The notes under the pieces: generated by a model
Database searches by the model: none
Seen by the model: only the letters and a program-made list of their open reading frames with translations
Told to the model about the DNA's origin: nothing
Program-made: the position numbers and the translations under genes
Assembly: GCA_945901195.1 (NCBI GenBank)
Contig: CAMDKB010000324.1
Location: 1 to 5,378, forward strand
Length of the DNA stretch: 5,378 nucleotides
Reading direction: 5' to 3'
Source of the DNA: Rhizobium sp. Q54
GTDB taxonomy: Bacteria; Pseudomonadota; Alphaproteobacteria; Rhizobiales; Beijerinckiaceae
Shown: piece by piece, positions 1 through 5,378 of the stretch
Position numbering within the stretch: the first letter of the stretch is position 1
How the letters are laid out: every line of letters begins with the position of its first letter

Positions 1-1
1 G

Positions 2-616
2 TTTGTTTCCAACATCCGACAGGAAGGAAAGCCGATTGGTGTGCTGCCCGATGGCGAACTCTGGTTCCATCACGACATGTGCTATTCGCGCGAACCCAAC
101 CGTGCGAGTTTTCTCTATTCCATTGAAGTGCCTTCAATTGGCGGCAACACGAAATTCGCCAATATGTACCAGGCCTATGAGAACCTGCCGCAACGACTGA
201 AGGAACGGATCGAAGGACGGCGCGTGTTGCAGGTGTTTGATGAAATCCAGGATTCGCGGCTTGATCTTGCAAAATTCAATCTGGAAGATCTCAAGCACCA
301 CAATCAGCCGATCGTCCTGCGCCATCCTGAGACCGGCAAGCTCGCGCTCTATGTGAACCGGCTCATGAGCCATATCGTGGAGGGACTGGATCAAGCCGAA
401 AGCGATGCGCTGCTTGAAGAGCTTTACGAATACACCGAGGATCCGGCGCTGGTCTACGAACACGTCTGGAAGCCGGGTGATCTCCTGATGTGGGATAATC
501 TCTGCTCTATCCACGCCCGCACGGATTTTCCCAAAGAAGAACGGCGGCTGATGCGGCGCATGACGATCGGTGGACAAGCCGTCATACCGGCTTGGGAAAA
601 CCTGGACGCGGCCTGA
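2..616 (+). CDS. TauD/TfdA-family Fe(II)/2-oxoglutarate-dependent dioxygenase, 3' part only
   Basis: The reading frame is open from base 2 and ends at TGA 614-616. It encodes about 204 residues, where the family usually has about 270-300, so the N-terminus lies outside the window. These enzymes hydroxylate a substrate next to a heteroatom, using O2 and 2-oxoglutarate, which becomes succinate and CO2. The facial triad is visible: the HxD pair is H23 and D25 of the visible part (in WFHHDM, bases 68-76), and the distal His is H171 (in SIHAR, 512-514). R173 follows it, and R186 in the RRMTIGG segment sits where the family's 2-oxoglutarate-binding Arg is found. The GGNTKFANMYQAYENLP stretch is also typical of the family. 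No catalytic residue is missing from the visible part, so the enzyme is probably active. The substrate cannot be assigned; taurine, 2,4-D-like ethers and other small acids are all known in the family. It is convergent with a Bug-type receptor gene. Family call is firm; specificity unknown. Confidence 0.9.
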   Translation, partial: FVSNIRQEGKPIGVLPDGELWFHHDMCYSREPNRASFLYSIEVPSIGGNTKFANMYQAYENLPQRLKERIEGRRVLQVFDEIQDSRLDLAKFNLEDLKHHNQPIVLRHPETGKLALYVNRLMSHIVEGLDQAESDALLEELYEYTEDPALVYEHVWKPGDLLMWDNLCSIHARTDFPKEERRLMRRMTIGGQAVIPAWENLDAA

Positions 617-672
617 CCAGTATTCCCCAAAGTGGCGATTGTTAGCGGCGTTTCGACTCGCCCTGTTTGCCA
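617..672. other. Convergent intergenic gap between dioxygenase and receptor genes
   Basis: These 56 bases separate two convergent stop codons. There is a short GGCG...CGCC pairing around 644-660, but no T-run follows it on either strand. I see no convincing intrinsic terminator, so termination here may be Rho-dependent or lie within the gene ends. Confidence 0.4.
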
Positions 673-1713
673 TCACGGATCGAGCGCCTTGCGGGCGCGC
701 TCGATGGCCTCGGGGGGCGAGGCATAGGCTCGCTCGATAAAGGCCTGAACATCCTGACCTGATTGCGGCCTCAGATCGAGCCCGGTTTTTTCGGCTTCAG
801 CAATGAGTGCGGGATCGCTCACCGCATCCGTAAACGCCTTGCGCAGCGCGGCCAGTCGCTCAGGCGGCACGCCGGGCGGCGCAGCAAAGGAACGGCCAAG
901 GCCCTGTGGCCCAAAGATGAGATCATAGACCTGCAGATCCTCCGCCGTTTTCGCAAACTGGTAGACGTAGGGGACACCGGGCAGATCCGGATAGGGTTTG
1001 GAGCCCAGGTGGACGAGCACTTTGACAGTGCCGCCTTCCATCAGTTCGCGATACTGGGTGCGTATGGTGGAAAAGGAAACGCCGCAAATGCCTTGCACTT
1101 CGCTGCGTTCAATAGCGAGTTTCACGCTGGCGGTGCCCTTGTAGCCTTCAATGAGTTTTATCTTGGCCCCAACGAGATTTTTCAGCGCTAGCGGCGATTG
1201 GCTGATCGGGCCGGCGATCCCGGTGCCGCCGATCACGACTTCCTTGCGCATCATGTCGTCGAACGAGTTGATGCCTACATCCGTGCGCACGGCGCAAACG
1301 CTGACGCTGGAATCCATATTGCCGATCCAGCCCATTTTCGTGGCGTCAAACAAGGCCCGCTTGTTGCCGAACAATGGCTCAAACGGCACCGTAAAGGACG
1401 CGATGCCGAAAGTGCTGCCATCCTTGGGGGCAACGTTGTTCAGCCAATTGAAGGCCACCAGGCCGCTTGCGCCGGGCATATTGTTGACGACAACGGTTGG
1501 GTTACCCGGCAAATGCTTGCCAATATGGCGCGACAACGTACGTCCATAGAGATCATATCCGGTGCCCGGCTCGATGCCGACGAGGATCACGAGCCCCTTG
1601 GCCTTGTAAAATTCGGCAATGGATTGGGCTTGTCCGGGGAAAGTGCAGGCCCCGAATGCGGCGATTGCCGCGCTGCCAGCTTGCATGAATTTCAACACCA
1701 TCGCTTTCCTCAT
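673..1713 (-). CDS. Tripartite tricarboxylate transporter (Bug/TctC family) periplasmic substrate-binding protein
   Basis: The gene encodes 346 residues from the ATG at 1711-1713, close to the usual 320-350 of the Bug family. These proteins are Venus-flytrap receptors that capture small carboxylates or related solutes in the periplasm for a TctA/TctB membrane permease. The N-terminus (MRKAMVLKF, then an Ala-rich core) is a Sec signal peptide with probable cleavage near residue 28 (GQA/QS). Family hallmarks follow: PGTGYDLYGRTLSRH (about 49-63), PGNPTVVVNNMPGASGL (about 69-85) and APKDGSTFG (about 95-103), then GGTGIAGP (162-169) and the C-terminal PPGVPPERLAALRKAF segment. The frame stays open to an ATG at 1738-1740, but 1713 is preferred: it has AGGA six bases upstream and puts the basic residues directly before the hydrophobic core. 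No permease genes are visible, so it may be an orphan receptor using a permease encoded elsewhere. Ligand not predictable. A Cys at residue 22 (FGAC) does not make a good lipobox. Confidence 0.9.
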   Translation of the reverse strand: MRKAMVLKFMQAGSAAIAAFGACTFPGQAQSIAEFYKAKGLVILVGIEPGTGYDLYGRTLSRHIGKHLPGNPTVVVNNMPGASGLVAFNWLNNVAPKDGSTFGIASFTVPFEPLFGNKRALFDATKMGWIGNMDSSVSVCAVRTDVGINSFDDMMRKEVVIGGTGIAGPISQSPLALKNLVGAKIKLIEGYKGTASVKLAIERSEVQGICGVSFSTIRTQYRELMEGGTVKVLVHLGSKPYPDLPGVPYVYQFAKTAEDLQVYDLIFGPQGLGRSFAAPPGVPPERLAALRKAFTDAVSDPALIAEAEKTGLDLRPQSGQDVQAFIERAYASPPEAIERARKALDP

Positions 1714-1719
1714 ATGAAG

Positions 1720-1723
1720 TCCT
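1720..1723 (-). promoter_or_regulatory. Ribosome binding site deciding the receptor start
   Basis: On the minus strand AGGA is followed by six bases and then ATG at 1713-1711. The competing in-frame ATG at 1740-1738 has no comparable purine-rich motif upstream. This supports the shorter 346-residue protein. Confidence 0.6.
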
Positions 1724-1771
1724 GCAAGACCGCTGTGCATAACGGCTATGGTAACCGGGAACGGCTGCTGT

Positions 1772-1840
1772 GCAAGCTGGATTCGAACCGGCGCGAATCG
1801 ACCAGTTTAAGGCCAGTCGCGCGGACTATTCCATGCTTGC
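1772..1840 (-). other. tRNA-like structured element (possible tRNA remnant or leader RNA)
   Basis: Read on the minus strand, the segment begins with GCAAGC (1840-1835) and ends with its reverse complement GCTTGC (1777-1772), 69 bases overall. Near the 3' end is a T-arm-like hairpin: loop TTCGAAT (1787-1781) with four of five stem pairs. In the middle is a hairpin with a 7-base loop containing TTAA and a 7-bp stem (1819-1813 with 1805-1799). Two of those pairs are G-U only in minus-strand RNA and would be mismatches in plus-strand RNA. Four further C-G pairs follow below a 3-base bulge. However, no D-arm can be drawn, the first loop base pair context lacks the invariant U33, CCA is not encoded, and the terminal repeat overlaps the T stem by two bases. 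It is therefore not a standard tRNA. It could be a decayed tRNA, an element remnant or a structured leader of the receptor gene; it could also be chance. Confidence 0.35.
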
Positions 1841-1873
1841 GGTCTTCTCCTGTGTTAACTTTAAGTAGGAAAG

Positions 1874-1883
1874 ACAAATTTGT
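1874..1883. promoter_or_regulatory. Perfect 10-bp palindrome, possible operator
   Basis: ACAAATTTGT is a perfect palindrome in the AT-rich middle of the divergent spacer, about 75 bases before the aqpZ start and 160 before the receptor start. A dimeric regulator could bind there and affect either gene. A 10-bp AT-rich palindrome can occur by chance, and no regulator gene is in view. Confidence 0.2.
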
Positions 1884-1946
1884 AGCATTCATCGGCTGTT
1901 CACTTTGCAAGGTCGATCTTGATCTTGACGGCACATCCCGCCGTAT

Positions 1947-1952
1947 GGAGGA
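1947..1952 (+). promoter_or_regulatory. Strong ribosome binding site of aqpZ
   Basis: GGAGGA lies just before the ATG at 1957, with five bases between GGAGG and the start. An alternative in-frame ATG at 1945-1947 overlaps this site and has no motif of its own, so 1957 is the start. Confidence 0.85.
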
Positions 1953-1956
1953 AGAC

Positions 1957-2649
1957 ATGCAAAAAAAGCTTGCAGCTGAATTTTTCGGCACATTCTGGCT
2001 GGTATTCGGCGGGTGCGGAAGCGCCGTTCTGGCAGCCGCATTCCCTCAGGTCGGCATTGGCCTGACAGGCGTCTCGATCGCATTTGGATTGACCGTATTG
2101 ACGATGGCCTATGCGGTTGGCCCCATTTCCGGTGGCCATTTCAACCCGGCCGTTTCGGTTGGGCTTGCTGTCGCGGGCCGTTTTTCCTGGGGTGAATTGA
2201 TCCCCTATGTGATCGCGCAGGTTCTTGGCGCCGCCGCAGCTTCCGGTACGCTGTATCTCATAGCTTCGGGAAAAGCCGATTTCTCGCTCGCCGGGGGCTT
2301 TGCATCCAACGGCTTTGCCGAACATTCACCGGGCAAATATTCGATGAACGCGGCGCTGATCGCAGAAATCGTTCTGACAGCCTTCTTTCTGATGATCATA
2401 TTGGGCGCCACTGGAAAGAAAGCACCGGCTGGCTTTGCGCCAATCGCGATCGGACTTGGACTGACGCTTATCCATCTGATCTCGATTCCCGTCACCAATA
2501 CGTCGGTCAATCCGGCGCGCTCGACCGGCCCTGCCCTGTTTGTTGGCGGATGGGCCTTGCAGCAATTGTGGCTGTTCTGGGTGGCGCCGATTGCAGGCGC
2601 GATCATCGGCGCGCTGATCCACAAGGGACTTCTATCGCACGAAGATTGA
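1957..2649 (+). CDS. aqpZ: Aquaporin Z, water channel
   Basis: This 230-residue inner-membrane protein matches the usual AqpZ length (about 228-231) and is recognisable along its whole length. AqpZ is a tetrameric channel for rapid, passive water flow. Both pore half-helix motifs are intact: NPA at 63-65 (in SGGHFNPAVS) and NPA at 185-187 (in TSVNPARSTG). The narrow aromatic/arginine filter reads F43, H173, T182 and R188, the set that defines water-selective channels rather than glycerol facilitators. C20 in the FGGCG motif is also conserved with E. coli AqpZ. Six hydrophobic membrane segments are visible, starting with FFGTFWLVF and ending with LWLFWVAPIAGAIIGALI. The start at 1957 is supported by a GGAGGA site. 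The gene stands alone on its strand, divergent from the receptor gene and convergent with ppx, so it is probably monocistronic. Function is confidently predicted; no regulator is visible. Confidence 0.97.
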   Translation: MQKKLAAEFFGTFWLVFGGCGSAVLAAAFPQVGIGLTGVSIAFGLTVLTMAYAVGPISGGHFNPAVSVGLAVAGRFSWGELIPYVIAQVLGAAAASGTLYLIASGKADFSLAGGFASNGFAEHSPGKYSMNAALIAEIVLTAFFLMIILGATGKKAPAGFAPIAIGLGLTLIHLISIPVTNTSVNPARSTGPALFVGGWALQQLWLFWVAPIAGAIIGALIHKGLLSHED

Positions 2650-2650
2650 G

Positions 2651-2686
2651 CCTTGCGTTCAAGCACAACCTTGCGTTCAAGCACGA
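2651..2686. repeat. 18-bp tandem duplication downstream of aqpZ
   Basis: Two adjacent 18-base units, CCTTGCGTTCAAGCACAA (2651-2668) and CCTTGCGTTCAAGCACGA (2669-2686), differ at one base. They start one base after the aqpZ stop codon and end just before the terminator-like hairpin. This looks like a recent local duplication by slippage; no function is evident. Confidence 0.85.
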
Positions 2687-2690
2687 CTGA

Positions 2691-2716
2691 TGTGAGCCCG
2701 CCCCGGCGGGCTCACA
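2691..2716. terminator. Perfect 12-bp inverted repeat, probable shared terminator of aqpZ and ppx
   Basis: TGTGAGCCCGCC (2691-2702) is separated by CC from its exact reverse complement GGCGGGCTCACA (2705-2716). In RNA this would be an 11-bp GC-rich stem with a four-base loop. On the plus strand it is followed by TTTCAATTTC, an interrupted T-rich tract, which suits aqpZ termination. On the minus strand the following bases are not T-rich, so termination of ppx is less sure. The ppx stop codon (2712-2714) lies inside the right arm, so the hairpin is partly coding. Confidence 0.65.
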
Positions 2717-4262
2717 TTTCAATTTCAATCACTGGATCGCGGCCAATCAGTCTTGCCATCGTGCGCAGACGGCCATGGACCCGCGCATTGGCCAGCGGCG
2801 CGAGATCGGCGGGCAAAGTCACGACGATCTTGCTCTTCCTGCACAGCATGGGCGAGCGCGGCAGAACATCGGGCATTGCAGCGGAAATGACGTAGGCGAT
2901 GCGCATCGCAGCGCCCAGGATATGCGCACGATCCAGCATACGGGCTGTCGCAAGCGTGCGCAGCATCGGGCCCACGTCAGCCTCGCCAGTGTGTCGATAG
3001 GATGTTGCAAGAGCCAGAAACGCCCTGCCAGGATGGTCGATGCCAGCGAAAGCCGCGTTGGCGATGATATTCAGTGATTGCTCGCCGCGATAATCGGGAT
3101 GGGCTCGCCAGCCGATATCGGCCAGCAAGCAAGCCGCGTGGCGCAGCCGCATTTCTTCGCGCGTTTCGTCCAGGCCTGTTGACGCGAAGAATTCATCCGT
3201 CCACTTGCAAAGTTCCTCACCGTGGCGCGGGGCGCGTGAGCGCAGAATGTTGAGCTCGCGTGCCGATTCAATCAACGGATCGCGCTTGCGGGTGTCTTCA
3301 TCCAGGCGTTCGAACAACGCGCCTTCACGCAGCCCGTAGGCCGATACGATTATTTCCTTCGGCTTTGCCGCGCGGATGATTTCCTCCAGCACAACCGCAC
3401 CATAGGCCAGCAAGGGACGACGGGCCGACGAGACCGCCTCAATGGCGACCAGCGCTTCGGCATTGACCCGCTCAACCAGCGCCGCAAAATCGGCGGCATC
3501 GCCCGTCGGTATGGCATATCCGTGCATGACATGGAGCGCATAATTGCGCTGGCGCATGTGCAAAAGCGCAAGAGACCGCCACGTGCCGCCAACCGCAAAA
3601 AAAGTACGGCCCTTGAGGTCGTCGAGCCAGTTCACCCCTTCAAGCGCTTCGCGAACAAGTTTTTGCGCCTTCTTGGGTGAATTGCCGGACATATCCATCA
3701 GCGAAATGCCGCCGATCCGTAACGAAACCCCCTTGCCGACTTTGAAACCTTTCACTTCGTTCAATTCGAGCGAGCCGCCGCCGAGATCTCCGACCACGCC
3801 ATCGGGTTGATGAAAGCCTGAAACGACGCCCGTTGCAGCCAGATGTGACTCGCGCTTGCCCGAAAGCAATTCGATAGGCACCCCCAGGGCCTTTTCCGCC
3901 CGCTTGAGGAAGTCCGGTCCGTTTTTAGCATCGCGGGCAGCTGCAGTCGCCACCGCGTGAATATCGACAATGCCCATCGTGCGGCATAAAACGCGGAAAC
4001 GTTCGAGCGCTTCGAGTGCTCGTTCCACTCCTTCTTCGTGCAATTTTCCCGTTAGCGCGACGCCGCGGCCAAGGCCGCACATCACCTTGTCATTGAAGAT
4101 CGGAGTCGGTGTGCGGGTCAGACCTTCATAGGCTACGAGGCGAACCGAGTTGGAGCCGATATCCACGACAGCGACAGGTTCCAGAGCGCCAAGGCGGCCG
4201 GGCGCGTCAGTTCGAGCAAGAGCCATGTATCGTGTGCCACATTCTGCCTGGAGAGAGGCCAT
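2712..4262 (-). CDS. ppx: Exopolyphosphatase, Ppx/GppA family
   Basis: The 516-residue cytoplasmic protein is the length of full Ppx (about 500-515). Ppx removes terminal phosphates from inorganic polyphosphate; GppA-type members also hydrolyse pppGpp. The N-terminal actin-like ATPase-fold region (about 29-320) shows DIGSNSVRL (34-42), ATAAARDAKNGPDFL (105-119), SGKRES (134-139, with E138 aligned to the catalytic Glu of E. coli Ppx), GDLGGGSLEL (158-167) and VGGTWRSL (224-231). The C-terminal helical HD-like region (about 330-505) includes LRHAACLLADIGWRAHPD and SYRHTGE; the HD dipeptide is replaced by AD, so a metal-dependent HD site is unlikely, as in other Ppx proteins. The start at 4262 is three bases after the ppk stop and has no clear ribosome binding site, which suggests translational coupling. 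A second Met at residue 13 (4226) is possible, since the first 28 residues precede the conserved domain. Ppx versus GppA is settled mainly by the adjacent ppk. Confidence 0.94.
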   Translation of the reverse strand: MASLQAECGTRYMALARTDAPGRLGALEPVAVVDIGSNSVRLVAYEGLTRTPTPIFNDKVMCGLGRGVALTGKLHEEGVERALEALERFRVLCRTMGIVDIHAVATAAARDAKNGPDFLKRAEKALGVPIELLSGKRESHLAATGVVSGFHQPDGVVGDLGGGSLELNEVKGFKVGKGVSLRIGGISLMDMSGNSPKKAQKLVREALEGVNWLDDLKGRTFFAVGGTWRSLALLHMRQRNYALHVMHGYAIPTGDAADFAALVERVNAEALVAIEAVSSARRPLLAYGAVVLEEIIRAAKPKEIIVSAYGLREGALFERLDEDTRKRDPLIESARELNILRSRAPRHGEELCKWTDEFFASTGLDETREEMRLRHAACLLADIGWRAHPDYRGEQSLNIIANAAFAGIDHPGRAFLALATSYRHTGEADVGPMLRTLATARMLDRAHILGAAMRIAYVISAAMPDVLPRSPMLCRKSKIVVTLPADLAPLANARVHGRLRTMARLIGRDPVIEIEM

Positions 4263-4265
4263 GAT

Positions 4266-5378
4266 CTAGCGCGGCGCGGCGCGTTTGAACAGGGTCCGCG
4301 GACTGGAATCCCGCAGCGATTTGCCACGGCCAGACAGCGAAGGATTGGTCATGAAATAATCGTGCGCATTGAAGGGATCGGCGCCGGGCGCGGGTAACAT
4401 GCGCTCGCTCGAACCGTCAGGCAGAACGCGGTAGGATTGCTGATTGTCGATGAGATTGGCGACCATGATCTGGTCCAGAACCTGTTCGCGGACAGTCGGG
4501 TTTTCGACCGGCAACATCACTTCGACGCGCCGGTCAAGATTTCGCGTCATCATATCTGCCGATGAAATGTAAACTACCGCCTGGGGGTGCGGCAGCCCAT
4601 GCCCGTTGCCGAACGCATAAATGCGGGCGTGCTCAAGAAACCGCCCTATGATTGATTTGACCCGAATATTTTCGGAGAGGCCGGGAACACCGGGCCGCAG
4701 GCAGCAGATGCCGCGCACAACAAAATCGATACTGACGCCTGCTCCGCTCGCGCGATAGAGCGCATCAATGATCTGCGGATCGACCAGCGCATTGCATTTG
4801 CCCCATATCGCGCCCGGGCGGCCCGCACGCGCATGGGCGATTTCATTCTCGATATGCGCGAGAAAAAGCGCCTTGAGGGTGAGCGGCGATACAGCCATGC
4901 GCTCGAGATCACCGGGCTGTGCGTATCCGGTGATGTAGTTGAAGATACGCGCGACGTCGCGGCCAATCACCGGCTCGGCTGTAAACAGCGAGACATCGGT
5001 ATAAATGCGCGCCGTGATCGGATGATAATTGCCGGTGCCTATATGGCAATATGTTGTAAGGCCCGAACCTTCGCGCCGCACAACCATAGACAGTTTGGCA
5101 TGTGTCTTCAGTTCAATGAAACCGAAGACAACCTGCGCGCCGGCACGCTCAAGATCGCGCGCCCAGCGGATATTGGCTTCTTCATCGAAACGCGCTTTCA
5201 ATTCGACAAGCGCCGTAACAGACTTGCCCGCTTCTGCGGCTTCAACCAGCGCACGCACAATCGGACTGTCGTTGGAGGTGCGATACAGCGTCTGCTTGAT
5301 CGCCACAACGCTGGGATCGCGCGCAGCCTGCGTCAGAAACTGCACCACAACATCGAATGATTCATAGGGGTGATGGAC
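4266..5378 (-). CDS. ppk: Polyphosphate kinase 1, C-terminal part (5' end outside the window)
   Basis: The frame is open to the window edge and gives 370 residues, about half of a PPK1 (roughly 690-740). PPK1 reversibly polymerises the gamma phosphate of ATP into long-chain polyphosphate through a phosphohistidine. The visible part starts VHHPYESFDVVVQFL, a conserved PPK1 segment, so reading continues past any internal GTG or ATG. It covers the two C-terminal phospholipase-D-like domains. The phosphorylated histidine is H112 of the visible part, in HIGTGN (5043-5045; E. coli H435). The second active-site histidine is H250, in RFLEHARIY (4629-4631; E. coli H592). VALVEL-like and KARFDEEANI, GFIELKTHAKLS, TARIYTDVSL and SSADMMTRNLDRRVEV are further family motifs. 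The protein ends in a basic tail (GRGKSLRDSSPRTLFKRAAPR region). The stop is TAG at 4266-4268 and ppx follows after three bases, so the pair is co-transcribed. Promoter and any Pho-type control lie outside the window. Confidence 0.96.
   Translation of the reverse strand, partial: VHHPYESFDVVVQFLTQAARDPSVVAIKQTLYRTSNDSPIVRALVEAAEAGKSVTALVELKARFDEEANIRWARDLERAGAQVVFGFIELKTHAKLSMVVRREGSGLTTYCHIGTGNYHPITARIYTDVSLFTAEPVIGRDVARIFNYITGYAQPGDLERMAVSPLTLKALFLAHIENEIAHARAGRPGAIWGKCNALVDPQIIDALYRASGAGVSIDFVVRGICCLRPGVPGLSENIRVKSIIGRFLEHARIYAFGNGHGLPHPQAVVYISSADMMTRNLDRRVEVMLPVENPTVREQVLDQIMVANLIDNQQSYRVLPDGSSERMLPAPGADPFNAHDYFMTNPSLSGRGKSLRDSSPRTLFKRAAPR

Larger units (their letters stand above)
1714..1956. 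other. Divergent non-coding spacer between receptor gene and aqpZ
   Basis: This 243-base region separates two divergently transcribed genes, so promoters for both should lie in it. It holds the receptor's ribosome binding site, a tRNA-like structured segment (1772-1840), an AT-rich stretch around 1855-1890 with a 10-bp palindrome, and a GATCTT direct repeat (1915-1926) in the aqpZ leader. A weak -35/-10-like pair (TTGCGG at 1837, TTAAGT at 1861) points towards aqpZ but is too poor to call as a promoter. One frame is open through the region in phase with aqpZ, but its translation resembles no protein family I know. Confidence 0.6.

Noticed and set aside
134..676. Minus-strand 180-codon open frame opposite the dioxygenase
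   Set aside because: The plus-strand frame carries a complete set of catalytic motifs; the antisense translation resembles nothing known and has no ribosome binding site that I can see.
1645..1713. Receptor as a lipoprotein through the FGAC motif
   Set aside because: Phe at the -3 position is not a normal lipobox residue, and a usual Sec cleavage site (GQA/QS) follows; Bug receptors are normally soluble periplasmic proteins.
1772..1840. A functional canonical tRNA gene on the minus strand
   Set aside because: No D-arm can be drawn, the anticodon-like loop lacks U33, one T-stem pair is mismatched, the acceptor-like repeat overlaps the T stem, and CCA is absent.
1198..1956. Long plus-strand open frame through the receptor gene and spacer, in phase with aqpZ
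   Set aside because: It is the antisense shadow of the well-supported receptor gene, shows no family motifs, and the strong ribosome binding site at 1947 places the aqpZ start at 1957.
4833..5360. Plus-strand 175-codon open frame opposite ppk
   Set aside because: It is antisense to the conserved PPK1 catalytic region, which explains the long frame; no independent evidence for a gene.
1..5378. CRISPR array, insertion sequence, prophage, toxin-antitoxin or defence genes
   Set aside because: No array of spaced repeats, transposase or phage motifs, or small paired genes were seen; all sizeable coding regions belong to known metabolic or transport families.

Overview
The window looks like chromosomal DNA of an alphaproteobacterium, most likely a member of the Hyphomicrobiales (Rhizobiales) and perhaps Brucellaceae-like. 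This rests on the moderately high G+C by eye, the ppk-ppx pair with proteins of rhizobial type, a Bug-type solute receptor and an AqpZ close to the enterobacterial/Brucella form. No species call can be made without a database search.

Layout from left to right: (1) bases 2-616, plus strand: the C-terminal part of a TauD/TfdA-family Fe(II)/2-oxoglutarate dioxygenase, cut by the left edge. (2) 673-1713, minus strand and convergent with it: a periplasmic receptor of the tripartite tricarboxylate transporter (Bug/TctC) family, with no TctA/TctB membrane partners in view. (3) 1714-1956: a non-coding divergent spacer holding a tRNA-like structured element, a small palindrome and the aqpZ leader. (4) 1957-2649, plus strand: aqpZ, a water-selective aquaporin with intact NPA motifs and selectivity filter. 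(5) 2650-2716: an 18-bp tandem duplication followed by a perfect 12-bp inverted repeat that overlaps the end of ppx. (6) 2712-4262, minus strand: ppx, exopolyphosphatase. (7) 4266-5378, minus strand: the C-terminal half of ppk1, polyphosphate kinase, cut by the right edge.

ppk and ppx are three bases apart and form a polyphosphate synthesis/degradation operon. The aquaporin converges on that operon and appears to share a terminator region with it. The dioxygenase and the Bug receptor look like accessory uptake/catabolism genes; whether they act on the same compound cannot be told from the sequence. The window is mostly ordinary. The part least explained by known families is the tRNA-like element at about 1772-1840 in the leader of the receptor gene.
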